A stretch of DNA of 64,000 nucleotides from Porifericola rhodea (GTDB taxonomy: Bacteria > Bacteroidota > Bacteroidia > Cytophagales > Cyclobacteriaceae). The translations under genes and the position numbers were made by a program. Below the pieces are notes generated by a model that had not been told where the DNA came from, made no database searches, and saw only the letters and a program-made list of their open reading frames with translations. The stretch lies in contig NZ_CP119421.1 in NCBI RefSeq assembly GCF_030506305.1, positions 550,354 through 614,353 on the forward strand. The letters run 5' to 3'. This document shows positions 58,601-63,960 of the stretch, piece after piece. Every line of letters begins with the position of its first letter. The first letter of the stretch is position 1.

Positions 58601-60281
58601 TTGATGGACAGCCTCCTGTTGTTGTATGAGTAATCGTATATACGCCTGGAGTACTGTTAGTTAAGTCTATCTCGCCAGTACTACTATCCACAAACACCAA
58701 GCCTGCTGTTGAACTAAACACGCCCCCCGAGGTCACCACATTCTGAGCTACAGGATTTACTTCATCCTGACAGTAGCTTGGCTGAGCATAGTCAAAGCTT
58801 GAATCTTCTACTTCAACTATCGTCACCTCAAATGTAGAGCTTGACGGACAGCCTCCTGTTGTTGTATGAGTAATCGTATATACGCCTGGAGTACTGTTAG
58901 TTAAGTCTATCTCGCCAGTACTACTATCCACAAACACCAAGCCTGTTGTTGAACTAAACACACCCCCCGAGGTCACCACATTCTGAGCTACTGGATTTAC
59001 TTCATCCTGACAGTAGCTTGGCTGAGCATAGTCAAAGCTTGAGTCTTCTACTTCAACTATCGTCACCTCAAATGTAGAGCTTGACGGACAGCCTCCTGTT
59101 GTTGTATGAGTAATCGTATATACGCCTGGAGTACTGTTAGTTAAGTCTATCTCGCCAGTACTACTATCCACAAACACCAAGCCTGTTGTTGAACTAAACA
59201 CGCCCCCCGAGGTCACCACATTCTGAGCTACTGGATTTACTTCATCCTGACAGTAGCTGGACTGAGCGTAGTCAAAGCTTGAGTCTTCTACTTCGTTTAC
59301 AGTAACTGAGATACTACTTGATGCCGTACACCCATTTGCATCTGTTACTGTATAAGTTAAGTTATAAATTCCAGCTGTACCGGAATTAAATGTGGGGTTT
59401 CTTACATTTGTTGAAGATAGAAATCCAGTATCTCCGGTCCAATTGTGTAAAAAACCTCCTGCTCCATCTCCAGGATTTCCATCAAGTATAAGATCTTCAG
59501 ATACACAAGTAGAGGCTGGTGAAGGAGAGATGCTAGTTGTTGGTGATACACGATTGTCATCAATGACAATTCCAGATTCTTCTTTCTTACAACTATTAGA
59601 GTCACGAACTGTCAGTGTGTATATGTCATGTATTAAGTCGTTAAAAATTGGACTTGCTTGATAACTAACACCACCATCTATTGAATACTCGTACCCTCCA
59701 GCACCACCGCTTACTGCCCCGCTTGCGTCTATTGATCCGCTGTAAGGTGATGCACATTTTTCATTTCCAGTAGTTACTATTGAAGCTCCATCTATAACAA
59801 TATCAGCAGCAGGGACAACTTCATGTCCAAATGCCCCTACTCCATAATCCTGAGCAGGAGAATTACAATTTCCACCTACAATATATACTATATAACCTCT
59901 TCCTCCTGAAGTAGGAGGTAGGTTATTAAAAGTAATACGATTAGGAGGAGTAAAACTAACATTTATACCTTCTGGTACTACAGCGCTAAAGTTTGATTCA
60001 GTGTAAACCCAACCATTTCCAACATAAAATAGATTATACTCATAATCTCCAGTTTCTGGAGTAAAATCTCCTAAGCCAGGATTATAGACGCCACTAGCAT
60101 TTACGAAGTCAATTTGTAAAGTTCCATCATTACTACCAAAACATGTTTCATTAGTAACAGCAATTGTTGCTGAACTCTCATCTTTATCAGGACAATCTTG
60201 GGCAGATGAAATTAAAGTAGTTAACAATAATACAGAGAGCAGTATGCTTTTAAAAAGATACAATTGAGTTATGTTTTTCAT
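46695..60281 (-). CDS. Giant secreted repeat protein with T9SS type B signal
   Basis: The 4528-residue protein is probably an exported surface adhesin or filament. Domains in order: signal peptide (1-27); a SprB-like head with two related segments (28-330); about 32 modules of roughly 80 residues (331-2940), pattern SFDYAQSSYCQ, GGVFSSTAGLVFVD, STGEIDL, PGVYTITHTT and GCPSSSTFEVTIVE, each with two cysteines; PKD/SprB-like segments (2940-3300); six fibronectin-III-like domains (3300-3855), each with an early cysteine and a late C-G pair; more SprB-like segments; and a C-terminal gliding-motility-type domain (4440-4528) with LYIPNIITPNGDGDNDTF and NRWGKIVYES. Sixteen modules are nearly identical at DNA level and four three-module blocks repeat. 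It follows a small secreted protein by one base. Confidence 0.92.
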   Translation of the reverse strand: MKNITQLYLFKSILLSVLLLTTLISSAQDCPDKDESSATIAVTNETCFGSNDGTLQIDFVNASGVYNPGLGDFTPETGDYEYNLFYVGNGWVYTESNFSAVVPEGINVSFTPPNRITFNNLPPTSGGRGYIVYIVGGNCNSPAQDYGVGAFGHEVVPAADIVIDGASIVTTGNEKCASPYSGSIDASGAVSGGAGGYEYSIDGGVSYQASPIFNDLIHDIYTLTVRDSNSCKKEESGIVIDDNRVSPTTSISPSPASTCVSEDLILDGNPGDGAGGFLHNWTGDTGFLSSTNVRNPTFNSGTAGIYNLTYTVTDANGCTASSSISVTVNEVEDSSFDYAQSSYCQDEVNPVAQNVVTSGGVFSSTTGLVFVDSSTGEIDLTNSTPGVYTITHTTTGGCPSSSTFEVTIVEVEDSSFDYAQPSYCQDEVNPVAQNVVTSGGVFSSTTGLVFVDSSTGEIDLTNSTPGVYTITHTTTGGCPSSSTFEVTIVEVEDSSFDYAQPSYCQDEVNPVAQNVVTSGGVFSSTAGLVFVDSSTGEIDLTNSTPGVYTITHTTTGGCPSSSTFEVTIVEVEDSSFDYAQSSYCQDEVNPVAQNVVTSGGVFSSTAGLVFVDSSTGEIDLTNSTPGVYTITHTTTGGCPSSSTFEVTIVEVEDSSFDYAQSSYCQDEVNPVAQNVVTSGGVFSSTAGLVFVDSSTGEIDLSASTAGVYTITHTTTGGCPSSSTFEVTIVEVEDSSFDYAQSSYCQDEVNPVAQNVVTSGGVFSSTAGLVFVDSSTGEIDLTNSTPGVYTITHTTTGGCPSSSTFEVTIVEVEDSSFDYAQSSYCQDEVNPVAQNVVTSGGVFSSTAGLVFVDSSTGEIDLTNSTPGVYTITHTTTGGCPSSSTFEVTIVEMDDASFSYSGSPYCQYSSNVSPTISGDAGEFSSTAGLEFVDSGSNSGSSSGEIDLTNSAPGVYTITYTTTGACASVATQTITIDGANDPSFSYATSTLCQDGGPELPDFIASPGGTFSAPSGLSIDGGSGEIDPSTSSEGTYLVSYGFGGSCPTSSTFEVTITNAPDASFTYAESSYCQDATDPSPSFGAGASAGVFSSTAGLVFVDSSTGEIDLSASTAGVYTVTNTIGASGSCSASVATYEVTIVEVEDSSFDYAQSSYCQDEVNPVAQNVVTSGGVFSSTAGLVFVDSSTGEIDLTNSTPGVYTITHTTTGGCPSSSTFEVTIVEVEDSSFDYAQSSYCQDEVNPVAQNVVTSGGVFSSTAGLVFVDSSTGEIDLTNSTPGVYTITHTTTGGCPSSSTFEVTIVEMDDASFSYSGSPYCQYSSNVSPTISGDAGEFSSTAGLEFVDSGSNSGSSSGEIDLTNSAPGVYTITYTTTGACASVATQTITIDGANDPSFSYATSTLCQDGGPELPDFIASPGGTFSAPSGLSIDGGSGEIDPSTSSEGTYLVSYGFGGSCPTSSTFEVTITNAPDASFTYAESSYCQDATDPSPSFGAGASAGVFSSTAGLVFVDSSTGEIDLSASTAGVYTVTNTIGASGSCSASVATYEVTIVEVEDSSFDYAQSSYCQDEVNPVAQNVVTSGGVFSSTAGLVFVDSSTGEIDLTNSTPGVYTITHTTTGGCPSSSTFEVTIVEVEDSSFDYAQSSYCQDEVNPVAQNVVTSGGVFSSTAGLVFVDSSTGEIDLSASTAGVYTITHTTTGGCPSSSTFEVTIVEVEDSSFDYAQSSYCQDEVNPVAQNVVTSGGVFSSTAGLVFVDSSTGEIDLTNSTPGVYTITHTTTGGCPSSSTFEVTIVEVEDSSFDYAQSSYCQDEVNPVAQNVVTSGGVFSSTAGLVFVDSSTGEIDLTNSTPGVYTITHTTTGGCPSSSTFEVTIVEMDDASFSYSGSPYCQYSSNVSPTISGDAGEFSSTAGLEFVDSGSNSGSSSGEIDLTNSAPGVYTITYTTTGACASVATQTITIDGANDPSFSYATSTLCQDGGPELPDFIASPGGTFSAPSGLSIDGGSGEIDPSTSSEGTYLVSYGFGGSCPTSSTFEVTITNAPDASFTYAESSYCQDATDPSPSFGAGASAGVFSSTAGLVFVDSSTGEIDLSASTAGVYTVTNTIGASGSCSASVATYEVTIVEVEDSSFDYAQSSYCQDEVNPVAQNVVTSGGVFSSTAGLVFVDSGSNSGSNSGEIDLSGSTAGVYTITHTTTGGCPSSSTFEVTLVEVEDSSFDYAQSSYCQDEVNPVAQNVVTSGGVFSSTAGLVFVDSSTGEIDLSGSTAGVYTITHTTTGGCPSSSTFEVTIVEMDDASFSYSGSPYCQYSSNVSPTISGDAGEFSSTAGLEFVDSGSNSGSSSGEIDLTNSAPGVYTITYTTTGACASVATQTITIDGANDPSFSYATSTLCQDGGPELPDFIASPGGTFSAPSGLSIDGGSGEIDPSTSSEGTYLVSYGFGGSCPTSSTFEVTITNAPDASFTYAESSYCQDATDPSPSFGAGASAGVFSSTAGLVFVDSSTGEIDLSASTAGVYTVTNTIGASGSCSASVATYEVTIVEVEDSSFDYAQSSYCQDEVNPVAQNVVTSGGVFSSTAGLVFVDSSTGEIDLTNSTPGVYTITHTTTGGCPSSSTFEVTIVETPDAGFSYTSGTYCQAAGRQSPIVNQAGGNFGSIGALPIGFLDPATGEIDPSVGNDGDTYTITYEIIGASCTDIQSFNVTITNTPDATFDYDGVIDGEASFCQSDADPSPTGNPGKFSAAPSGLVYDENTGVIDLSESAPGTYTMTNTITESGGCPAVSYDVLVNVRGTQDASFSFPNSVYCKNETENPLASISGASGTFDPVAGIVWEDDRRGEINLEASTPGTYTITYRTSGTCPSSSTFELEIRDVEDASFNYGGITEFCQGDADPAVSIAVPGGTFSAAPALAINASTGEIDLSASNPDNYEIIYVSPGTSPNLCADTSRLSITINEEITADAGTDAASCELTYQLVAAEPTSGTGVWTLENTPSGTEIVSFSAPTNDTTLVTVSDFGMYEFRWEVTNGSCVSSDVVEIEFYEPLSEISFLGRADATCDPLAPGGRWVISTAPLPNPMTGGSGDYSFAWVNSNGDAFDNDPSLNNISNPSDNGTNPGVPGGVYIATVIDNITGCERSQAIHVENADISANVFITGTNSSCNANETGNGQIDVSFAGTGPYRVAYHFEDGSLVQPEQTFPIGSLATSITGLSGGTYYVDIQDNGTGCSHGESVSLTEPAPLSIENVIANAATCNGGNDGSISLDVVGGTGPYTYNWTGPTTIPSTTEDPTNILVAGDYVLELVDNTGCTFVSDTITIGEPAPENAPMVNGAINIGCNSFDISWSNEGVANYNVQVATDTLFNAASLIADYNPYAITDGSTSLTVNTNLSASTKYFYRVSADKSCGFTVYSAPDSVITESVPAPQAIEVNGLCDKFTAEWSAVSGATEYFLDVTTDPTFAVIDTRSNVSITAATTYEVDNLTEVEPYYYRVRARTTCGISDDADSNVVEVNLSGLPEQPVIQAITNPDCDGFEVEWATVSTASSYRVEASVNNTFSSIDTFNDVPGTKSSASLSDLNPGSSYFVRVIAKNACGENISDIIEASTADLPASVGAISLTEDGAACNSLEVTWDEPDEAKRYEITIDDNSDFSSPIEVQTVTSNTYLFSTGLLEGREYHIRVVPTNDCGIAAATVASFTTLEKPAQPSGLDASVNCTSAILNWDAIGNADAYFVEVFDENALLVDSATVTSENTEVTGLDINSEYTFQVTARNACGDSDVSVATAFTTADVPLAPTNVEASNASCDGFTVSWDEDVDAIGYIVEAATDASFSTIVETLTVTTNTATFITLDTETSYEYRVTTENACGIGASTQGDAPFTTLPEDDCGCGFEKAEFVISSENTNCPASADGALMVYINPTATTTPERFEYRYVATHDSIDWSAGGSFPGLVFLADSLAAGDYTIFVRDKNAQGGCEEIKSYVRTISVQNTASVTTSPETCAGSDGRITVNVPASCNNGGLLEIVGNNVESGAPIFFTGGVAEELVAGSYEIIIRDDEGNGLDTLYTSVITTCSNNGGGGSDLICELGDKTVDVAVTASNCETGEGAVSFSVIGGEDQTYRFRVVAASGAVNETQTAVGSATFNELPAGEYEYIVTDEAGSPRCQSSFSVVENIVVINTISYTLPTCDAAEQTATLEVQLSAATNAPAPYDVFAIIGSDTVSTAVIEAGTTSTEVEGVPTGSDVNVVVASRAEQSCPSGRIVNIPETGIVAISFDHNSEDISCFGEGGSVTVNNIVVAEDTEFTINIMSVDQAQPYATRIFSAIPSSYTFANLAKGDYQIQIVQQQTNCGIISTESSPTFTIDGGDEELSATVAETVFVNVNEPYGTIKVDSIQGGGQPYEVRIAADPNGATTDWVEVVNDNPVIQPYSYEYHDMERGTYFVEVRDRFGCSLLYEVEVRYTAELYIPNIITPNGDGDNDTFKIINLTPEDSEQGAKMLITNRWGKIVYESDNYSNDKGWDGEGNADGMYFYQLIMPDGNKFTGWIEVWRGRTP
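46698..46960 (-). other. T9SS type B (CHU_C) sorting domain of the giant protein
   Basis: The last 88 residues carry IPNIITPNGDGDNDTFKI, ITNRWGKIVYESDNY, WDGEGNADGMYFYQL and a final WIEVWRG. This is the gliding-motility-associated C-terminal domain that targets proteins to the type IX secretion system. Confidence 0.9.
48720..50380 (-). other. Six fibronectin-III-like domains in the giant protein
   Basis: Six tandem domains of about 90 residues each share an opening such as NCTSAILNWDAIGNADAYFVEV and an end such as EYTFQVTARNACGDSD. Each has one cysteine near the start and one in a C-G pair near the end (SCGF, TCGI, ACGE, DCGI, ACGD, ACGI), suggesting one disulfide per domain. Confidence 0.8.
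52447..52686 (-). repeat. Single 240-bp module after block D
   Basis: One copy of the 80-residue module lies between the fourth 744-bp block and the divergent modules. It matches the other copies almost base for base apart from its C-terminal edge. Confidence 0.85.
52687..53430 (-). repeat. 744-bp three-module block, copy D
   Basis: The block encodes three distinct modules starting MDDASFSY, ANDPSFSY and APDASFTY. It is the fourth copy from the N-terminus and looks identical to copies A-C over the parts compared. Confidence 0.9.
53431..53928 (-). repeat. Two 240-bp modules, one with an 18-bp insertion
   Basis: The interval is 498 bp, 18 more than two modules. The extra bases turn the DSSTGEID loop into DSGSNSGSNSGEID. 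Both modules use the SGSTAG variant. Confidence 0.9.
53929..54672 (-). repeat. 744-bp three-module block, copy C
   Basis: Third copy of the MDDASF/ANDPSF/APDASF block, in the same phase as the other three. Confidence 0.9.
54673..55632 (-). repeat. Four 240-bp modules
   Basis: Four tandem copies. The order of small variants (codon changes in the tract and one LSASTAG module) repeats that of the first four modules at 57601-58560, which points to a segmental duplication. Confidence 0.9.
55633..56376 (-). repeat. 744-bp three-module block, copy B
   Basis: Second copy of the three-module block from the N-terminus, flanked by 240-bp modules on both sides. Confidence 0.9.
56377..56856 (-). repeat. 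Two 240-bp modules
   Basis: Two tandem 80-residue modules of the LTNSTPG variant between blocks A and B. Confidence 0.9.
56857..57600 (-). repeat. 744-bp three-module block, copy A
   Basis: First copy of the three-module block from the N-terminus, directly after the array of seven 240-bp modules. Confidence 0.9.
57601..59280 (-). repeat. Array of seven 240-bp modules
   Basis: The same HindIII-like hexamer AAGCTT in the SSF codons recurs at exactly 240-bp steps, ending at 57840, 58080, 58320, 58560, 58800, 59040 and 59280. The outermost copies have AQPSY and TTGL variants, and the inner ones are nearly identical to each other. Confidence 0.95.
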
Positions 60282-60282
60282 A

Positions 60283-60711
60283 TTACTTACCCCTCTTGTT
60301 TGGTTCTACAACTATACCTTCTTCAGGACCAAAAACCTTTTGACAGCCTTGGCTGCTTATAACTAAGCAGTAACTGCTACCTGGTGGGACATTTAGAAAC
60401 TTTACCTTTCCAGATGGTTCAACTGTTACTTTAATGTTTTTATCTACATGAAATCCTGCATCTAGCTTGCTAGGTGTATACAAATAGACTCCCCTATTTT
60501 TGTCCCATAAGTTAAATTCAAAATCATCTAAATTGAGTGGGGATGCATTGTTATTACCCATAACAAATGTTAAAATTCCATTTTTTCCCTCTTGAAATTG
60601 ATCATATTCAACTTCATACTCTAAGAGTGAAGGACATTGAGCCCAACTATCACTAGGCATGGTCATGAGTAACATGCCAAGACTGATAAATAGAGTGTAA
60701 AACTTGCTCAT
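60283..60711 (-). CDS. Small secreted protein resembling the head of the giant protein
   Basis: The 142-residue protein has a signal peptide (FYTLFISLGMLLMTMPSDSWA) with the mature end starting QCPSLLEY. It ends without a T9SS domain. Its layout matches the N-terminal head of the giant protein: a start with C-P, NGIL against DGTL, DFEFNLW against DYEYNLF, RGVYLYTPS against GWVYTESN, VKFLNVPP against ITFNNLPP, and YCLVISSQGC against YIVYIVGGNC. It lies one base before the giant gene (TAA-T-ATG), so the two are surely co-transcribed and probably coupled. A role as partner or cap of the giant protein is inference. Confidence 0.75.
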   Translation of the reverse strand: MSKFYTLFISLGMLLMTMPSDSWAQCPSLLEYEVEYDQFQEGKNGILTFVMGNNNASPLNLDDFEFNLWDKNRGVYLYTPSKLDAGFHVDKNIKVTVEPSGKVKFLNVPPGSSYCLVISSQGCQKVFGPEEGIVVEPNKRGK

Positions 60712-61114
60712 AACAGCGTGGTTTATATGAATCTTTTTTTGCTAGTCGCACTATGGTTTTACTAAATAATATTAACTGCTATTACTATCTCTGCATCAAA
60801 AACCTGAAAAAGGTACAAGGCAATTTTTTCAGTCTTTTTTGTACTCCACTGAGATCATTGGCCTTGAAACTGCTTTTTCATAATTTTTAATAAATAGCAC
60901 TTTTCTAATAGTTAATTGTACTTAGTTTTTTGGATATTGCCTATTATTCAATGTAGGCTCTGCATCTTTATTAAATTTAGAGCAATTGGGAGAGAAAATA
61001 GGATCGAGCTATGAGTGGACTAAAAAGGGGATGTAGTATAGTGGGCAAGCAATGCAGAATTTAACTTCTGCATATCAGTTTTAAGGAATATCCGGCATGA
61101 TTTGATCCGGACAT
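60712..61114. other. Intergenic region upstream of the giant-protein operon
   Basis: About 400 bases without a gene. It holds three hairpins: CTGAAAAA/TTTTTCAG at 60804-60832 with T-rich flanks, ATGCAGAA/TTCTGCAT at 61052-61073 (perfect, six-base loop), and TCCGG/CCGGA at 61091-61111. No clear TTG-N19-TAnnTTTG promoter was found on the minus strand. The promoter of the adhesin operon must nevertheless lie here. Confidence 0.5.
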
Positions 61115-61159
61115 AAAAAAAGCCAGCACCAGATAGTCTTGTACTATCCAATGCTGACT
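61115..61159 (-). terminator. Terminator after the HIT gene
   Basis: On the minus strand AGTCAGCA pairs with TGCTGGCT, and GGATAGT with ACTATCT inside it, followed by a run of seven T. It lies 24 bases past the HIT-gene stop. Confidence 0.85.
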
Positions 61160-61182
61160 CTTATAATAGATTGTAATATCAG

Positions 61183-61578
61183 CTATACAGCAGCTGTACT
61201 TATTTTTTGGGCTATCTGCTGCATTTCTTCATCAGACAGCTGAAGTTTAGGGTTGCTAAAGTTAGTATCACTCATGTCATTGATAGGAATAAGATGGATA
61301 TGTACATGAGGCACTTCCAGTCCTATAACAGCTGTACTTACTCGTTCACACGGAATTACCTTATCTATCTTTGATGCTACCTCTTTAGCAAATAAATGAA
61401 GCTTAATGTATGTATCCTCATCCAGGTCAAAAAGATAATCTACCTCCTTTTTGGGCACTACTAATGTATGTCCTTTGGTAAGAGGCCTGATATCCAGAAA
61501 GGCTATGGCATCCTCGTTTTCTGCTACGATATGCGCAGGAATTTCACGCTTGATAATTTTTGTGAAAATACTAGGCAT
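61183..61578 (-). CDS. HIT-family nucleotide hydrolase (HINT type)
   Basis: The 131-residue protein has the HIT motif H-x-H-x-H in PHVHIHLIPI near residue 93-101, with IIKREIPAHIVAENEDAIAFLDI and GHTLVVPKKEVDYLFDL as the usual N-terminal core. Such proteins hydrolyse nucleotide phosphoramidates or adenylates. It follows greA by seven bases, so the two form an operon. Confidence 0.94.
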   Translation of the reverse strand: MPSIFTKIIKREIPAHIVAENEDAIAFLDIRPLTKGHTLVVPKKEVDYLFDLDEDTYIKLHLFAKEVASKIDKVIPCERVSTAVIGLEVPHVHIHLIPINDMSDTNFSNPKLQLSDEEMQQIAQKISTAAV

Positions 61579-61585
61579 AAGCTAT

Positions 61586-62059
61586 TTATAAAGAGATATC
61601 TACAATTTTAAACTTCATGGTGCCAGCTGGCGCTTTTATTTCGGCGGTGTCTCCCACTTTCTTGCCCAGCAGCCCTTTGCCAATAGGTGATTTCACCGAA
61701 ATTTTTCCGGTCTTAAGATCTGCCTCCTCTTCAGAAACGAGGGTATAGGTCATTTCAGCACCATTTTGCTGGTTTTTGATTTTAACTTTGGAAAGAATAG
61801 ATACTTTAGAAGTATCCAATTTAGACTCATCCAGTACTCTTGCGTTTCCTACCACCTCTTCTAGTTTGGCAATCTTCATTTCCAGCAAACCTTGGGCATC
61901 CTTAGCCGCATCATACTCGGCATTTTCACTAAGGTCACCTTTGTCACGAGCTTCTGCAATCTGTTTTGCGATATCTGTTCTTCCTTTGGTTTTCAGTTCA
62001 TTAAGCTCATCTTTCAGCTTCTGTAATCCTTCTTGTGTGTAATAAGATATTTGTGCCAT
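61586..62059 (-). CDS. greA: Transcription elongation factor GreA
   Basis: The 157-residue protein has the N-terminal coiled coil (YYTQEGLQKLKDELNELKTKGR, with ARDKGDLSENAEYDAAKDAQ at its tip carrying the acidic residues D and E) and the C-terminal FKBP-like domain (ISVKSPIGKGLLGKKVGD). GreA stimulates RNA polymerase to cleave backtracked transcripts. The gene starts 257 bp from purB and is followed by the HIT gene. Confidence 0.97.
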   Translation of the reverse strand: MAQISYYTQEGLQKLKDELNELKTKGRTDIAKQIAEARDKGDLSENAEYDAAKDAQGLLEMKIAKLEEVVGNARVLDESKLDTSKVSILSKVKIKNQQNGAEMTYTLVSEEEADLKTGKISVKSPIGKGLLGKKVGDTAEIKAPAGTMKFKIVDISL

Positions 62060-62083
62060 ACTTATTGATGTTTAATCATGTAC

Positions 62084-62125
62084 CACTAAAAAAACAAAAG
62101 AACGGCATACAAAAGCAGCCGTTTC
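62084..62125 (-). terminator. Candidate terminator between purB and greA
   Basis: On the minus strand AACGGC and GCCGTT close an 11-base loop and are followed by CTTTTGTTTTTTT. It lies about 190 bp past the purB stop and just before greA, so it may end the purB transcript. Confidence 0.6.
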
Positions 62126-62316
62126 TAATGGTATTGTTATTAAATAAAATATTTCTTTGTTAGTGTGCTTCTGTCTGAAGCCTCTCGCAGTGCGTTACCA
62201 AGAGCGTAAAAATAGAGAAATTAGCCAAAATTTCAACGAAAAATATAAAATCAGCCCTTGCTGCCTGCCTTATCTAGTCAATATACTAAGTTTTCGCAAA
62301 AAATGTTCTTTTATTT

Positions 62317-63669
62317 TTAATGGCTGCTTAAACCAGTATAATTGAACGGAGTAATGGCTAACAACTCCTGTTTAATGGTATCACTCACTTCCAGTGTCTG
62401 GATAAACTGTTTAATAGTAGCTTCAGTAATTTTTTCCTGCTTGCGAGTTAAGCCTTTGAGCGCTTCATAGGGTTGAGGATAAGCTTCGCGGCGGAGTACC
62501 GTTTGAATAGCCTCTGCCACTACTGCCCAGTTCTCTTCCAGGTCGTCTTTAATTGCCTCTTCATTAATTTCAATCTTGCCCAATCCTTTAAGCAGAGAGT
62601 GTAAAGAGATTAGCATGTGGCTGAGGGGCATACCTACATTTCTTAATACTGTAGAGTCTGTAAGGTCGCGCTGCAAACGAGAAATAGGTAGCTTTGACGA
62701 CATATGCTCAAAAAGTGCATTGGCAATACCAAGATTACCTTCTGCATTTTCAAAGTCAATAGGGTTTACTTTATGAGGCATGGCCGAAGAGCCCACTTCA
62801 TTGGCAATCACGCGTTGCTTAAGGTAGTTCATAGACACATACTGCCATACGTCGCGACTAAAGTCCAACAGAATTACATTGATACGTTTAAGAGCATCAA
62901 ACATTGCCGCCAGCATATCATAATGCTCTATCTGTGTAGTTGGATGACTCCTGCGAAGCCCCAGGTACTGCTCAGTAAACTTGTTCCCAAATGCAATCCA
63001 GTCAAAATCGGGGTAAGCTACCACATGAGCGTTAAAGTTACCAGTAGCGCCTCCAAATTTAGCTACATGAGGAATAGCCTCAAGCAATTGCTTTTGTTGC
63101 AGTAACCTTTCATGAAATACCATCCACTCTTTGCCTACCCGAGTTGGTGACGCAGGCTGGCCGTGAGTTCTGGCCAGCATAGGAATTTCTTTCCAGCTAA
63201 CTGCCTGCTCTTCAATTTTGTCCATCACCTGACTTAATAGTGGCATTACTACAGACTCCATCGCTGCTTTTAAAGAAGCAGGTATCGCTGTATTGTTTAT
63301 ATCCTGAGAGGTAAGCCCAAAGTGTATAAACTCCTTAGACGAAGTAAGCCCCAACTTATCCCATTGTTCTTTCAGAAAATACTCTACTGCCTTTACATCA
63401 TGGTTAGTAGTTTTTTCTATTTCTTTGATGGCAGTAGCATCCGCTTCGCTAAAGTTTTGGTAAATCGCTCTAAGCTTAGGAAAAACAGAGGCATCTACCC
63501 CTGCAAGCTGTGGTAGGGGCAATTCGCAAAGCGCGATAAAGTACTCTACCTCCACCTGCACGCGATATTTTATCAGAGCATATTCAGAGAAAAATCCTGC
63601 TAGCTCTTCAACTTTATTTCTATAGCGGCCATCTACTGGCGAAATGGCAGTTAATGTATTCAAATTCAT
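62317..63669 (-). CDS. purB: Adenylosuccinate lyase PurB
   Basis: The 450-residue enzyme catalyses two fumarate-releasing steps in purine synthesis. It belongs to the fumarase/aspartase superfamily: ISPVDGRYRNKVEELAGFFSEYALIKYRV is the usual start (first residues ISPVDGRY are diagnostic), TTNHDVKAVEYFLKE, EFIHFGLTSQDINNTA with the catalytic histidine, ARTHGQPASPT, and the signature GSSAMPHKVNPIDFENAEG. It is transcribed alone. Confidence 0.96.
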   Translation of the reverse strand: MNLNTLTAISPVDGRYRNKVEELAGFFSEYALIKYRVQVEVEYFIALCELPLPQLAGVDASVFPKLRAIYQNFSEADATAIKEIEKTTNHDVKAVEYFLKEQWDKLGLTSSKEFIHFGLTSQDINNTAIPASLKAAMESVVMPLLSQVMDKIEEQAVSWKEIPMLARTHGQPASPTRVGKEWMVFHERLLQQKQLLEAIPHVAKFGGATGNFNAHVVAYPDFDWIAFGNKFTEQYLGLRRSHPTTQIEHYDMLAAMFDALKRINVILLDFSRDVWQYVSMNYLKQRVIANEVGSSAMPHKVNPIDFENAEGNLGIANALFEHMSSKLPISRLQRDLTDSTVLRNVGMPLSHMLISLHSLLKGLGKIEINEEAIKDDLEENWAVVAEAIQTVLRREAYPQPYEALKGLTRKQEKITEATIKQFIQTLEVSDTIKQELLAITPFNYTGLSSH

Positions 63670-63734
63670 GATGTCTGATGATTTTGCGGGTCGTAATGCC
63701 CCCTCTTTATAGATTATTGGTTTGTAATACCGCG

Positions 63735-63742
63735 CAAAAATA
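63735..63742 (-). promoter_or_regulatory. Candidate -7 element of purB
   Basis: TATTTTTG on the minus strand matches TAnnTTTG and lies 66 bases before the purB ATG. No TTG at the expected distance was found, so this is a weak call. Confidence 0.35.
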
Positions 63743-63960
63743 GCTTAAAAAAAGGGAATATGTGAGTGCCAGGCAGAATATCCTCCTGACATATATTTAG
63801 CTCTCTAAGTAAAACGTGGCTAATAAAGTTTTTTTGTATTGCGAGCCAATCCTTAGATTTTTGCTTTCAGAAGTCCAATTTTCAAACAATTTCTTCTTCT
63901 TGAGCGAATATATAGAAGACTTTAAATTGAAAACTAATTTTAAGTAATAGATATTTCAGG

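Noticed and set aside
51470-59286. CRISPR array or satellite DNA as explanation of the 240-bp periodicity
   Set aside because: The repeats are contiguous without spacers, are a multiple of three, keep one open frame and encode a recognisable module.
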